A DNA stretch of 64,000 nucleotides from Cerioporus squamosus. Taxonomy: Eukaryota > Basidiomycota > Agaricomycetes > Polyporales > Polyporaceae. Of the stretch, positions 11,095 through 22,641 are shown in pieces. The notes beneath the pieces were generated by a model. It ran no database searches. It saw only the letters and a list, made by a program, of their open reading frames with translations, and was not told the DNA's origin. The stretch lies in the NCBI GenBank assembly GCA_022592435.1, contig JABYQS010000156.1, positions 1 through 64,000 on the forward strand. The letters run 5' to 3'. The translations under genes were made by a program, and so were the position numbers. How positions within the stretch are numbered: position 1 is the stretch's first letter; the number at the start of each line of letters is the position of its first letter.

Positions 11095-13215
11095 ATGGGA
11101 TTCGTCGTCGAAGCCACGGCCATGCCCACCTGGGCGTTAGCTCTCGTCCTTCTCGTCTTCTCATACGGGATCTCTCTCGCCAAGTGGCATCGCCGCAGTC
11201 GGGGACTTCCACTGCCTCCAGGACCTAAGTCTTGGCCATTTGTCGGAAACTTGTCCCATATGGGCAAGCCAGAGCCCTGGAAATCACATCACGAACTCTG
11301 TCAGAAATATGGTGAGTAGTGTTGAACATGCTACTGGAGAGCTTCAGGTTCCCTACTTATCGCTATGCTTCAATCAGGCGAGCTTGTGTACCTGCCCGTG
11401 CTGGGCCAATCCATTGTGATCCTCGGAAGCGCTCGAGTGGTGTCCGAACTCTTGGACAAACGTTCTGCAGTGACGTCGGATCACCCGCAGTCCGTTTTGA
11501 TCCCTCTGTATGTGTACTCCAAGTATCACTTTCGTTCACGATGCTCATCGAGTCCCTAGCACTGGTCAAAGCGGCAACTTCTCCCTGATGGCGCACACTC
11601 CGTGGTGGCAACGACACCGACGCGCATTCTGGCAGTTCTTCCTCCCAGCAGCGTCCGAGCAATATCGCCCCATACAATGCGAGTCGACGCAAGTGTTTCT
11701 GCGGAAGCTCCTTGACGAACCGGAGGATCTGGTCGAGCACATACGCTTGTGAGTCTCGCCATTACCGTGTTGGCGTTGGTCGTGCCGAGACTGAATGGCA
11801 TTGCAGCTCCTTCACAGCTGCCGTTGTCAAGATTGTCTTTGGCCTCGAAGTTGCAGAGAAGAACGACCAATACATAGCCATGATGGAGAAGGACCTTGAA
11901 GCTGGAGACGCTTTTGTCTCCGGAAGGTACTACGTCGAGTTTCTCCCTTTCCTCCGCTACATACCGGCATGGGTACCTGGGGCAGGGTTCCAAAAGGACT
12001 TCGCAGAGTGGCGTTATGCGGCGGAATGGGTGAGGAATGTGATGGTCGAGAAGACGAGGGAGGGGATGGTGCGTTGACTGAGCCGCTCGATATGCGCGAC
12101 TGGCTGACCTCTGATCCTTTGTTTGCTGCAGGTGGACGGCAAGACGTCTCAGTCCATTGTTGCCCAGCTCCTAGAAAAACTGGACAAGGAAGACCCGCCC
12201 GACGCTTCTGAAGAGCTGGAGATCATCAAGAACGTTGGTTTGACTTCGTACGCAGGTACAGCTCGGCCGCGTTCTAACTGTCTTCTACGACGCTGACGTC
12301 TCCTCGTACTATCTACAGCTGGAGCAGACACTGTACGTGCATGCCTCTCTTTGTGCTGCTTCAATCACTAACGTACCTGGCCTCAGACATATGCGACACT
12401 TCAGACCTTCTTCGTCGCCATGGCGCTCCATCCGGACGTCCAGAAGAGAGCGCAAGCTGAACTTGACGACATCGTGGGTCCGGACCGTCTACCAAACCAT
12501 GGCGATCGAGCCCTTCTTCCCTACATCGACGCCCTAGTCAAGGAGGCGTTGCGGTGGGCTCCGGTGGCTCCATTCAGCATCCCTCACGGAGCTACCGAGG
12601 ACATTGAGTACGATGGGTACTTCATCCCAGCCGGCACCATCATGATACCTAATACTTGGTGAGGGGTACTGGGGACATGTGAGTCGTGTCTCGCTGATGA
12701 GTATTTGCAGGGCTTGCCTGCATGATCCGGAGACGTATCCAGAGCCAGACCGTTTCATGCCTGAGCGATTCCTTGGCAAGGACGGTGAGCTCGATCCGGA
12801 TGTCTGCGATCCTGCTCGCTTCGCCTTTGGCTATGGACGGAGGTGAGTACAAGTATCAAGCTCTGTTCTCCTGTTGCGCTATTCCTCTTGAGCTCAACTT
12901 GATGACCGGGCCTTGCAGGATTTGTCCTGGGAGATACTTCGCGGATGCCTCCCTCTTTATCAACATCGCGATGGTTCTGCATGTCTTCAATATCACTCTG
13001 CCGCTCGACAAGAGTGGGAATCCGATCCCCCTCGAGCTGAAGATGGCCAGCAGCCTGATCTCGTGCGTATGCTTTGCTCTTGCGTGTGCTTCATATGAAG
13101 CGAGATCTGACCTAATGTTCTCAGTTATCCCGAGGACTGTCGCTGCACGATCAAGCCACGCTCTGAACAGGCTCGACAGCTGATTCTCGCTACTGCCCCT
13201 CGTACCGACGCTTAG
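11095..13215 (+). CDS. P450-3, cytochrome P450
   Basis: Close paralogue of P450-2 with the same ten-exon plan. The N-terminal anchor MGFVVEATAMPTWALALVLL leads to RSRGLPLPPGPKSWPFVGN. Visible motifs are WWQRHRRAFWQFFLPAASE, the I-helix A-G-A-D-T with its microexon at 12319-12332, VKEALRWAPVAPFSIPH (ExxR), MPERFLGKDG, the split heme loop FGYGRR/ICPGRYFADA and the tail YPEDCRCTIKPRSEQARQ, with a TAG at 13213-13215. No frame break was found. It lies in tandem 475 bases after P450-2. As in its neighbours, the P450 reductase partner must be encoded elsewhere. Confidence 0.92.
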
Positions 13216-13681
13216 GCCTGACTGTAGGTCCGCCGTTATGCGACAGCCGCATCGCCGAAGGCACAATTCGATTTGCATATACCTCTTGTGAGACGGACCG
13301 TCGGGTCCTCGGGACATCATATCGAGTCACCCAAGCAAGCTCCCTTGAGTAGAATTGGTCTCACGCCCGCAGGATCAGCGGCACCTATTGGGATCACAAG
13401 TTGTATTGCGCAGTGCCCCGTCGGAGTGGTGGCGTGTCTTCCTATGACAGACTTCGCTGCAGAAGCTCCCTGGAAGCGCATGTCTGTCTGGGCTTGTCAA
13501 TGCATCAACCGCTCCAAGACCCTTGGCCTAGGTTGCTGAAACCCCACTCGAGGCGAGCACTCCCGACGTCACCGAGAGGTCGATTGGCCATATATATAGT
13601 ATACTCGTCGTACACCCCGTTCACATCGCCGGCCCAACTCGTCACGCGTTGCGCTGTCAGGTCTCTATCTCCGCCAACTCC
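13216..13681. other. Spacer between P450-3 and P450-4, with promoter elements
   Basis: Holds the P450-4 upstream block and a clear TATA element (CCATATATATAG, 13589-13600) 80-90 bases before the ATG. The TATA and the sequence just before it (CTCCCGACG, then ACCG and GAGG) are also found before P450-6. Confidence 0.6.
13355..13400 (+). promoter_or_regulatory. Conserved upstream block, P450-4 copy
   Basis: Begins TTGGTCTCACGCCCGCAGG and ends GGGATCACAAG, 327 bases before the P450-4 ATG. It matches the P450-6 copy best. Confidence 0.55.
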
Positions 13682-15793
13682 ATGGGGCCTGTCATTGAAG
13701 CTACATCTACGCCGACCTGGGCACTAGTCCTAATCATCCTCGCTGTCTCGTACGCGCTCTCTCTTGCGAGATGGCATCGTCGCAGCCGCGGACGGCCCCT
13801 ACCGCCTGGACCGAAGTCCTGGCCATTCATAGGGAACTTCTCGCACATGCGCAAGCCCGAGCTCTGGCGAGCACACGATGAGCTGTGTAAGAGATACGGT
13901 GAGCATCCCGCAGTATCTCAAGTGACCCGGAGTTCTGCTCACATCCTGGTCAAGGCGAACTAGTATACCTGCCCGTGATGGGTCGAGAGATGATGATTCT
14001 CGGAAGCCCTCGGGTGGTGACGGAGCTCCTCGACAAACGCTCCGCTGTGACTTCTGACAAGCCGCCATCCGCTCTGATAACGCTGTAGGTGTGCGCAGGA
14101 GATAACGTGTCAGTTTCATGCTTACTGTACCCAACATAGGACTGGTCAGGATGGCAACATTTCGCTTATGCGGTATGGTGCATGGTGGCGGCGCCATCGG
14201 CGAGCATTTTGGCAACATTTCTTTCCAGCTGCGTCCGAGCAGTATCAGCCCATTCAGTGTAGGTCGACGCAAGTGTTCTTGCAGAAGCTGCTCGAGGATC
14301 CGACGCACCTGGTGGAGCACATACGGTAGTAAGTCTCAGTCAGTGCCTTGTCATAACGGTGCCCGACGTTAACGTCGAGAGACGCATTACAGCACCTTCA
14401 CGTCTTCCATCATCAAGATCATATATGGCCTCGACGTCGCAGATAAGAATGACCAGTACATTGCGATGATGGAGAAGATCCTCGAAGGGGGCGAGGCTTT
14501 CGTTCCTGGCAGGTATTACGTGGAGTTCCTGCCCTTCCTCCGTCATATTCCCGGTTGGGTGCCTGGTGCGGGCTTTCAGAAGGACTTCGCTGTGTGGCGC
14601 CATGCGTCGGAATGGGTGAGGAACGTCATACCGGAGCACACGAAGGAAGGCATGGTTCGTTGTATGCAGCCTTTAGTACTACAGATATCCGGGACTAACA
14701 GGCATTATCTTTCAGATCGACGGCGGGACGTCTCAGTCTGTCTTAGCACAGCTGCTAGAGAAGATGGACGAGGAAGACCCGCTGAACTATTCGGAGGAGT
14801 TCGAGATAGCCAAGAGTGTTGCCTTGACCTCTTATGAAGGTGCGTCCGCATACGACTTGCATGCAGCGCAATGCTGAAGGCTCCCTTTACCGCGTCACAG
14901 GAGGAGCAGATACCGTAGGCGACTCCCTCGTTGGACTATTGGCCAAATCCTGACATGGAACGTTTGGACATAGACATATTCGACGCTCCAGACGTTCTTC
15001 CTCGCTATGGCATGTTACCCGGACGTACAGAAGAAAGCACAAGCAGAGCTCGATGCCGTTGTCGGTCCGAGTCGTCTACCAGACCATAGCGATCGCCGCG
15101 ACCTGCCTTACATCAACGCTATGGTTAAGGAGGCGCTACGGTGGGGTCCCGTGTTACCGTTCAGTCTCCCGCATCGGTCGATCGAAGATATGGAATACGA
15201 TGGCTACTTCATTCCAGCCGGGACTACGCTGGTTCCGAATACGTGGTCAGTGACAGCTCTAATGATCACGCCATAAAGCCTTAGCTCACCACGGTTTGTA
15301 GGGCCTGCCTGCACGACCCGGAGGCTTACCCTGACCCGGAACACTTCGTACCCGAGCGGTTCCTCCGCGATGGCAAGCTGGACACGAGTGTCTGCGATCC
15401 CGCTCGTTTCGCGTTTGGTTATGGACGGAGGTAAGCCAGAGTACCTCTTCGTCCTGGATGCAGTTACGCCGCTGTGCTAAACGATACTTGTCGCAGAATC
15501 TGTCCCGGCAGGTACTTCGCGGAGGCCTCTCTCTTCATCAACATTGCCATGGTCTTGCATGTCTTCGACATCAGTCCTCCGCTCGACGAAACCGGGAGAG
15601 CGACCCCCATCCAGTTGAGGATGACGAACCGCATTGTTTCGTAAGCGCAATCATATCGACAAACCTTACGAGCGAGACCTGAGAAACACTGTGCAGGTAT
15701 CCTGAAGATTGCCGCTGCACGATCAAGCCCCGCAACGAGCAGGCGCGCCAGCTCATCCGCACTAGCGCACCTCCGACTGGTACCGAGATTTGA
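13682..15793 (+). CDS. P450-4, cytochrome P450
   Basis: Third tandem gene. The anchor starts MGPVIEATSTPTWALVLIIL, then RSRGRPLPPGPKSWPFIGN. Motifs are WWRRHRRAFWQHFFPAASE, the I-helix G-G-A-D-T on the microexon 14901-14914, VKEALRWGPVLPFSLPHR (ExxR), VPERFLRDG, the split heme loop FGYGRR/ICPGRYFAEA and the tail YPEDCRCTIKPRNEQARQ; TGA at 15791-15793. An in-frame ATG 33 bases upstream exists, but 13682 matches the starts of P450-2 and P450-3. The coding sequence is closest to P450-6, and the two also share their core promoter. All exons are open. Confidence 0.92.
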
Positions 15794-16798
15794 CCTCACA
15801 TCATGCATTACCTTGGGGTATCGACCTTACCGTTGCTCAGCCGTGTCTTCTCATGCTTGTTCCATTGACGGGAGAATGAAGACGGTTGGCACGGTGAGTA
15901 CGCGGCTGGAATCGGGGAAGTATCAATACGTGCGAACTTGTACATCCACAGTGGGGGACCAGGCTATCCACCGGCGTGCGCGAGATGCGCCTTGTCTTAC
16001 ATAGATTGTGAGGAGTGGTAAGAGCACGACGGTCCGAAACTCCAAGTCAGAGTTGCGTCAGGAGTCCAACGGCACGTGATCGTGGCGTACCCAACCGAAC
16101 CAAGGAGGAGTCAACTGAACTAGGGCCATGTCAGTTGACTCAGATTCTCTCAGATTGTTATTAAATTCGGCGGCTAACGTCGGCGCTCCTTTTCCTCCCG
16201 CCCATCATGTCTCCATCTGTTCTCTATTCCCACTGTCTCGCTGCGAGGGTCATGCTACTCCATCGTGATGTCCGGATAGAGAGGATGCAGCTGAGCTAAG
16301 TCGGGGCTTGTCATCCTCTACCTTACAATCACAATCAGGGCCTGATGCGCGCCGCAGTGCATGACTTCTCCGCTGAAGAGTTAACAAGTCGGACACTACG
16401 TTAGTGGTTGTACTCACTCAGTCCAGAATGCGTCAGAGCCGATCAGCAAACTGAGTATCCTTGACAACCGCCAGAATTCGGCGATGCTCCGGTTCCAGGT
16501 GACAGCCCATACCAATCCAAGTTCATCGACAGAAAGACTCGCCATCTGTGCGTGCGAGACCATGGGTCACATCTAGAAGTCCTTCACATAGGGACGCCAT
16601 TCTTCGCACCATGTACGTACACGGAAAATGTGCTTCTCAGTCTTGCAATTTAGTAACTGACAGCCTAAACATGCCACTGTTCCGATTCGGACAGCTTTGA
16701 CAGGTCACATCCTGAGGTGGCGGACCGCATAAAGCCCCTCACTGACTGGAGTCTCCGCTGCTGCTCATTTTTCGCTCCTGTCCCGCTGCTGATATTCG
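15794..16798. other. 1-kb spacer between P450-4 and P450-5
   Basis: No gene recognised. The conserved upstream block found before the other tandem genes is not visible here. A TATA-like CATAAAGC lies at about 16729, 70 bases before the P450-5 ATG. Confidence 0.45.
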
Positions 16799-18888
16799 AT
16801 GGAGTTCCGAAGATTCGAGGGGAGCATAACCCAACACGCAGCGCTGCTTATCGCTGTGATTGTCTTCCTCTACTTCAGATCCCGAGCGATATGGCGCAAC
16901 CGTAGTCGTGGACTCCCGTTGCCACCGGGGCCGAAGTCACTCCCCTACATCGGGAACATATCTCACATGCGCAAACCTGAGATGTGGAAGGCGCATCGTG
17001 AGCTCTGCGAGAAGTATGGTGAGCATGTCTTGGATTGACCACTCTGATTCAGCTTGTACCTGACTATTGATATTTCAGGCGATATCGTTCATGTGCCCGT
17101 GTTGGGCCAGCGAATTATGGTTCTTGGGAGCCCTCGCGTCTTAGCCGAGCTTCTGGACAAGCGTTCATCTGTGACCTCCGATAGGATACAGTCTGCGCTC
17201 CTTCAACTGTAAGCTGAAGCCTTAGCAAGACCATCTCCGATCAACACTGACCCTGTAACCTCTAGGTCTGGCCAGGAATCCAACTTCGCAGTGCAGCCGT
17301 ATGGCCAGTGGTGGAAGCGCCACCGACGCGCGTTCTGGCGGCACTTCCTTCCTGCAGCATCAGAGAAGTACCTCGACATGCAGCAAGATGCCGCTCGTGT
17401 CTTCCTGCAAAAGCTCCTCACCAATCCGACCCGTCTCTCCGAACACATCCGGTAGTGAGTTATGTACCACTGACGTTCCTGACCTCGCTTCTCACGATAC
17501 GTCAACAGTACGTTTAGGGCGGCCATCGTCAGGGTGCTGTATGGTGTCGCAGAGCAAGACGATCAGTATGTGGCCATGATGGAGAAGGTTCTCGAGGTCG
17601 GGGAGGCGTTCACTCCAGGCAGGTATCTGGTCGAGTTCATGCCGTTCCTCCGACACATACCGGCTTGGGTCCCCGGCGCAGGCTTCCAGGATGACTTCGC
17701 AGGGTGGCGAAATGCGACGAGATGGGTCAGAGACAACATGGTCGAGAAAACCAAGGAAGGAATAGTATGTCTCAAAGCCCATCCGGTCTATGCACCGTGC
17801 CAATCAGTGTTTGTGTTGGGTGCGGTTACAGGTCAAGGGTGAGACGTCTCAATCCGTCGTTGCGCAATTACTCGAGAGGATAGACGAGGATGATGCCACG
17901 GCGGCGGCGGACGAACTGGATATCATCAAGAATGTCGCTCTGACAGCGTACGAAGGCGAGTAGCCATCGCTCATCCTAGCTTCTCATGCACTTTCAGATG
18001 TTGACTCTCAGGATACAGGAGGTGCTGAAACCGTGAGCGATATACATTTCCGCATGTCATGATGCGCTGATATGCAGTGACGCAGACATATTCGACACTA
18101 CAATCATTCTTCGTTGCCATGGTACTCAGCCCAGATGTCCAGCAGAGAGCACAAGCCGAGCTGGACGTGGTGGTAGGCCCCGACCGCCTCCCTGATCATA
18201 GCGACAAACCGAACCTCCCGTACATCGACGCGCTCACGAAGGAGGTATTACGGTGGGCTCCAGCACTGCCCTTCGCTATACCTCACATGACGAGCGGGGA
18301 CACCGAGTGCGACGGATACTTCATCCCAGCAGGGACTATCCTGCTTCCAAACACCTGGTAAGAGCCGTTTTGGATCTACGGCAGTCTGTTGCGCTCATCA
18401 GCGGTGTCAGGGCGTGCCTCCACGATCCTAAGACGTATCCAGACCCAGAGCGCTTCATACCCGAGCGCTTCCTCCGGGATGGCAAGCTGGATCCAGATGT
18501 CTGTGATCCTGCACAATTTGTGTTCGGATATGGACGAAGGTACGCATCCGCGCGCTCTCTCTGGTCGAGTAGACGGTCAACGCCTCCGCAGGGTATGTCC
18601 AGGAAGGTACTTCGCAGAAGCGTCGCTCTTCATCAACATTGCAATGGTCCTGCACGTCTTCACCATCACGCCGCCGCTCGACGAGAACAAGGACCCTATC
18701 CAGATCGAGATGCAGATGGAAAATAAGATTGTTTCGTGCGTGGACACATGCTTTGTCTTCGTCCGTGCTGAAACTGAGCCCGATCCTTCAGGCATCCCAT
18801 AGATTGTCGCTGCACTATCAAACCACGCTCCGAGCGGGTCCGACAGCTGATCCTCACCAGCGCTCCTGGTGCGGACATTCAGACCTGA
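16799..18888 (+). CDS. P450-5, divergent cytochrome P450 of the tandem array
   Basis: It keeps the array's exon plan but is the most divergent plus-strand member. The N-terminus MEFRRFEGSITQHAALLIAV differs from its neighbours; the anchor leads into RSRGLPLPPGPKSLPYIGN. Motifs are WWKRHRRAFWRHFLPAASE, an I-helix G-G-A-E-T on the microexon 18019-18032 (Glu replaces the usual Asp), TKEVLRWAPALPFAIPH (ExxR), IPERFLRDG, the split heme loop FGYGRR/VCPGRYFAEA and the tail HPIDCRCTIKPRSERVRQ; TGA at 18886-18888. The acid is conserved in charge, so activity is not excluded. It is flanked by a longer spacer without the shared upstream block, suggesting separate control or an older duplication. Confidence 0.9.
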
Positions 18889-19446
18889 CCGTTAGTAGTC
18901 TGGCTCACTGTGGTACGGCCGTGTTGCTGCAATTGCAATGGAGCTTGTTCCGCGAATGTATGCGAGGCCGGCCTTCGAATCGTTGCGAGCTAGAACCATT
19001 TCAAGATAGGCCCTGACCGGTCAGTCGCCTTGGTCTCACTCCGGCAATGTTAGCGGCGCCTATAGCGATCACACTCGTCATGTATTCCTCATGTACAGGC
19101 GCTACCTGCGCAGCGAGGTACTATGCGGCTCCCATAGCAAGCTTGCTGCCTCTTCCTGCGCAAGCTTTCCACACAAACGACATCAGCCTCGGCTTGACGA
19201 TGCACCACTCGCTCCAGGAATCTCCTGCAAGCTTAGCAGCTCGCCAGTCTCTCTCCGCATGAGTACCTCCGACGCACCTCGGTATCGGCCGCTGTTTCGC
19301 GCACCGCCAGTGCACGAGTAGTGCCGTTGGGCGGCTGTAACATACCCACCTCCCGACGCAACCGGGAGGTTATCCATATATATTGTGTTCGTATGGTCCT
19401 GTTCTCATTGCGACCCAGCTCATCAGCCGCTCTCTTCCAGATTTCT
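18889..19446. other. Spacer between P450-5 and P450-6, with promoter elements
   Basis: Carries the P450-6 upstream block and a core promoter shared with P450-4: CTCCCGACG, ACCGGGAGG and CCATATATATTG (19374-19385). Confidence 0.6.
19030..19075 (+). promoter_or_regulatory. Conserved upstream block, P450-6 copy
   Basis: Begins TTGGTCTCACTCCGGCAATG and ends CGATCACACTC, about 417 bases before the P450-6 ATG. It aligns without gaps to the P450-4 copy. Confidence 0.55.
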
Positions 19447-21562
19447 ATGATGGCCAGCTCGACGGGATCCGTCATCAAAGTCACATCCATGCCGACATGG
19501 GCACTGCTTCTAACCATCCTCGTCATCTCGTATGCGATCTCTCTTGCCAGGTGGCACCGACGTAGTGGAGGACGGCCCCTGCCTCCTGGACCCAAATCCT
19601 GGCCATTCTTAGGGAACTTCTCGCACATGACCAAGCCCGAGCTCTGGCGCGCCCATGACGAACTCTGTCACAACTATGGTACGTGTACAGTTCCTCGAAC
19701 CCCCGGAATTCTGCTCATCGTATTGCAGGCGAGCTGGTATACCTGTCTGTGATGGGCAAAGACCTGCTGATCCTCGGAAGCTCTCGAGTGGTGTCCGACC
19801 TCCTGGAAAAACGCTCCGCCCTGACTTCAGACAAGCCGCAATCCCCGCTCATTTCCCTGTAGGCATCCCCGAGGTATCCTACACGCTTAGCTTGCTCACT
19901 CCGTCCCTAGGAGCGGTCAGGATGGCAATATCGCGCTGATGCCGTACGGTGCCTGGTGGCAACGTCATCGGCGCGCGTTCTGGCAATATTTCCATCCAGA
20001 TGCGGCCGAACGGTATCATCCCCTTCAGTGCAAGTCGACAGAGGTCTTCCTGCGAAGGCTGCTTGCCGACCCGACGCACCTAGCCGAGCATATTCGATAG
20101 TGAGTCTCTCCGCCGAGTGCCGTGGCGTGCGCCGTCACACCTAACCTCATTGCAGCACCTTCACGACATCCATTGTCAAGGTCGTCTACGGTCTCGACAT
20201 CGCTAAGAAGAACGACCCGTACATTGCGATGATGGAGCAGGTCCTTGAAGGAGGAGAGGCCTTCATTCCTGGCAGGTATTTCGTCGAGTTCTTGCCTATT
20301 CTCCGCCATATTCCGGCATGGGTGCCTGGAGCGGGCTTTCAGAAAGACTTTGCGTTTTGGCGCCACGCGGCTCAGTGGGTGAGAAACACTATGGCCGAGA
20401 AGGCGAGGGAAGGAATGGTACGTCCTGTGCACAAAGCTTTGCAGATTTCAGAGCTAAGAGTTGCATTCCAGGCCGATGGTACGACGTCTCAGTCTGTCGT
20501 CGCACAACTAGTCGCAAATACGGATGCGGAAGGCTCGCTGAGCTCCTCAGAGGACTTCGAGATTGCCAAGAACGTTGCGCTCACCTCGTATGAAGGTAAG
20601 GTGATACTTGACTTGTTGCGTCGCAACACTGATATCTCTTTACAATATTGCGGTACAGGAGGGGCAGATACTGTACGTGTATCTGCTTCTTTCCATCACC
20701 CACCACACTGACACTAATGCACTCCGACGCAGACATATTCAACGCTCCAGGTCTTCTTCCTTGCTATGGCGATATACCCAGACGTACAGAAGAAGGCGCA
20801 AGCAGAGCTAGATGCCATCGTCGGTCCAAACCGTCTACCGGGTCACAGTGATCGACCCAGCCTTCCTTACATCAGCGCCATAGTTAAGGAGACACTTAGG
20901 TGGGGCACCGTGTTGCCCTTCAGCCTGCCGCACCGGTCCATCGAAGATATGGAGTATGATGGGTACTTCATTCCAGCCGGCACTATGCTAATTCCGAATT
21001 CATGGTAAGTACCATCCGGAATGATCAAGTTCCTTAGCTCACGATGATTCGTAGGGCCTGCCTGCACGATCCGGAGACTTACCCCGACCCAGAACGGTTC
21101 ATGCCCGAACGGTTCCTGCGTGATGGGAAGCTCGATCCGGAAGTCTGCGATCCTGCTCGTTTCGCGTTTGGCTCCGGTCGCAGGTGAGTCGTCAGACCAT
21201 GCTTTTCAGTATAAGACAATCGATTCTTTGCAGTACCTGTGCTAAAAGAGAACTATCACTGATAGAAAATGCCCCGGGCGGTTCTTCGCGGACGCGTCCA
21301 TCTTCATCAATGTTGCGATGATCCTGCACGTCTTCAACATCTCTCCTGCATTCGACACCCATGGGAGAGTGACCCCACTCGAGTTGAAGATGACAAACCG
21401 GATTATCTCGTACGTATTCTCATTTCTCCCGAAAGTGCAGGCGATCCCTAACCCACACCATGCAGTTATCCCGAGGACTGTCGTTGCACGATCAAGCCCC
21501 GCAGCGAGGCGGCTAGACAGCTGATACTCGGGAACGCAAACCTGAGCCATATCGAGACGTGA
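19447..21562 (+). CDS. P450-6, cytochrome P450 (last of the tandem array)
   Basis: Two adjacent ATGs at 19447 and 19450 open the anchor (MMASSTGSVIKVTSMPTWAL); then RRSGGRPLPPGPKSWPFLGN. Motifs are WWQRHRRAFWQYFHPDAAE, the I-helix G-G-A-D-T on the microexon 20659-20672, VKETLRWGTVLPFSLPHR (ExxR), MPERFLRDG and a heme loop split as FGSGRR/KCPGRFFADA. The Tyr to Ser change in the first half and Phe for Tyr in the second set it apart from its neighbours. The tail YPEDCRCTIKPRSEAARQ ends at the TGA 21560-21562. It is a sister of P450-4 by sequence and promoter. All exons are open. Confidence 0.9.
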
Positions 21563-21954
21563 CATTAGCGCGAGACTCGAGAGTCGGAAGTCGAGAGTAC
21601 AGAACCTGCAGCGCATGTAACTTATTCGTCAATTGAAGAGAGGAAACCGTGGGCCGTATACAGCGACGCGGACAGTAGAAATGTGGGTGGACGTGCTTAC
21701 TGACCGCGCTTGTGATTGTGGCCCGCACTTCGAGCTTCAAATCGCTGCGCAATCACACCGCCAACAGAGCGTACTTGAGTCACTCCAAAATTGGATTAAA
21801 AAAAGAGCGTAATATGCGCAAAGACATGGTCCGACACGAAGGAAGTGGCTATGTCCGTTCTCGCCGACTCGCTAGCCAACCAACCTCTCATGGACGAGGT
21901 TTCCGGGAGCGAAGATTATACGTACGCGTTGAGAGTAATTCTTGTTTCGCGCGA
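21563..21954. other. Intergenic after the tandem P450 array
   Basis: No gene or repeat recognised apart from a short A6 run at about 21799. Confidence 0.4.
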
Positions 21955-22641
21955 TCACCACCGCGGCGGCTGCGCCGGGTGGTGGCGACTGCAGCGGCCG
22001 GCGGCGGAACCGGGCCCACGGAGACAACAACGTGTCCCACAGCACAAGACGGGCCAGGTTGTGCAAAGCTCGCATTCTGCGTGCAAGCATACGGATGGCC
22101 AGCAGGAACTAGGACACCAGTTTGTCCTGCGCCCCCGGGATTCTTGCTGAGTTGCAAGTAGGCCGCCGCGGCGTGCAATGCGGAGCCAACGTTGGGCGCC
22201 GCAGGCCCGTATAGGACCCAGCAGCAACAGCCTGAGGTGCTCCCGTCTGGGACGTTGCGGCAAGAGCACTGGGACCCGCTGCACTCCGCATACGCTGCAC
22301 GGCCCTCTCGTGAGCCTGAAGGCAGCTGGACGACACGCTCAGTAGCAGGGAGCTCTCGCCTGCTGGCCCGCCGGGTACGGAGGCACGAGAGCTTGTGGCT
22401 GATCATGGGTAGGTGGCAGCAGGGGCTGAGTCTGAGAGCCGTCAGCTGTTGGAGTGACCGCCACCGTCCGAGTCGCCGGAATCTCGTGTGGCCAGTGCAA
22501 TCTTGTGATGGCCTCGTACCCAGGATAGCGGTTCAAGGGAATCACGTCCGTGCGTGGGGACACGTCCTCGCACGTTTCGCAAAATTTCCGCTCTGGCGAC
22601 TGCACCCACTTCGGACATGCGGCGCACAGGTGGGGTGGCAT
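21955..22641 (-). CDS. Hypothetical protein with a possible N-terminal CxxC...CxxC knuckle
   Basis: The frame opens at an ATG at 22641 and quickly shows LCAACPKWVQSPERKFCETC, a pair of CxxC motifs about 12 residues apart that could bind zinc. The rest is rich in Ala, Gln, Pro and Ser and looks disordered. Downstream, two reading frames look plausible in turn (one with APQAVAAGSYTGLRRPTL, another with AAPNVGSALHAAAAYLQLSK), so an intron or frame change is likely and the end is uncertain. Gln-rich minus-strand stretches at 23073-23351 could be an upstream exon. I do not recognise the family. Confidence 0.3.
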
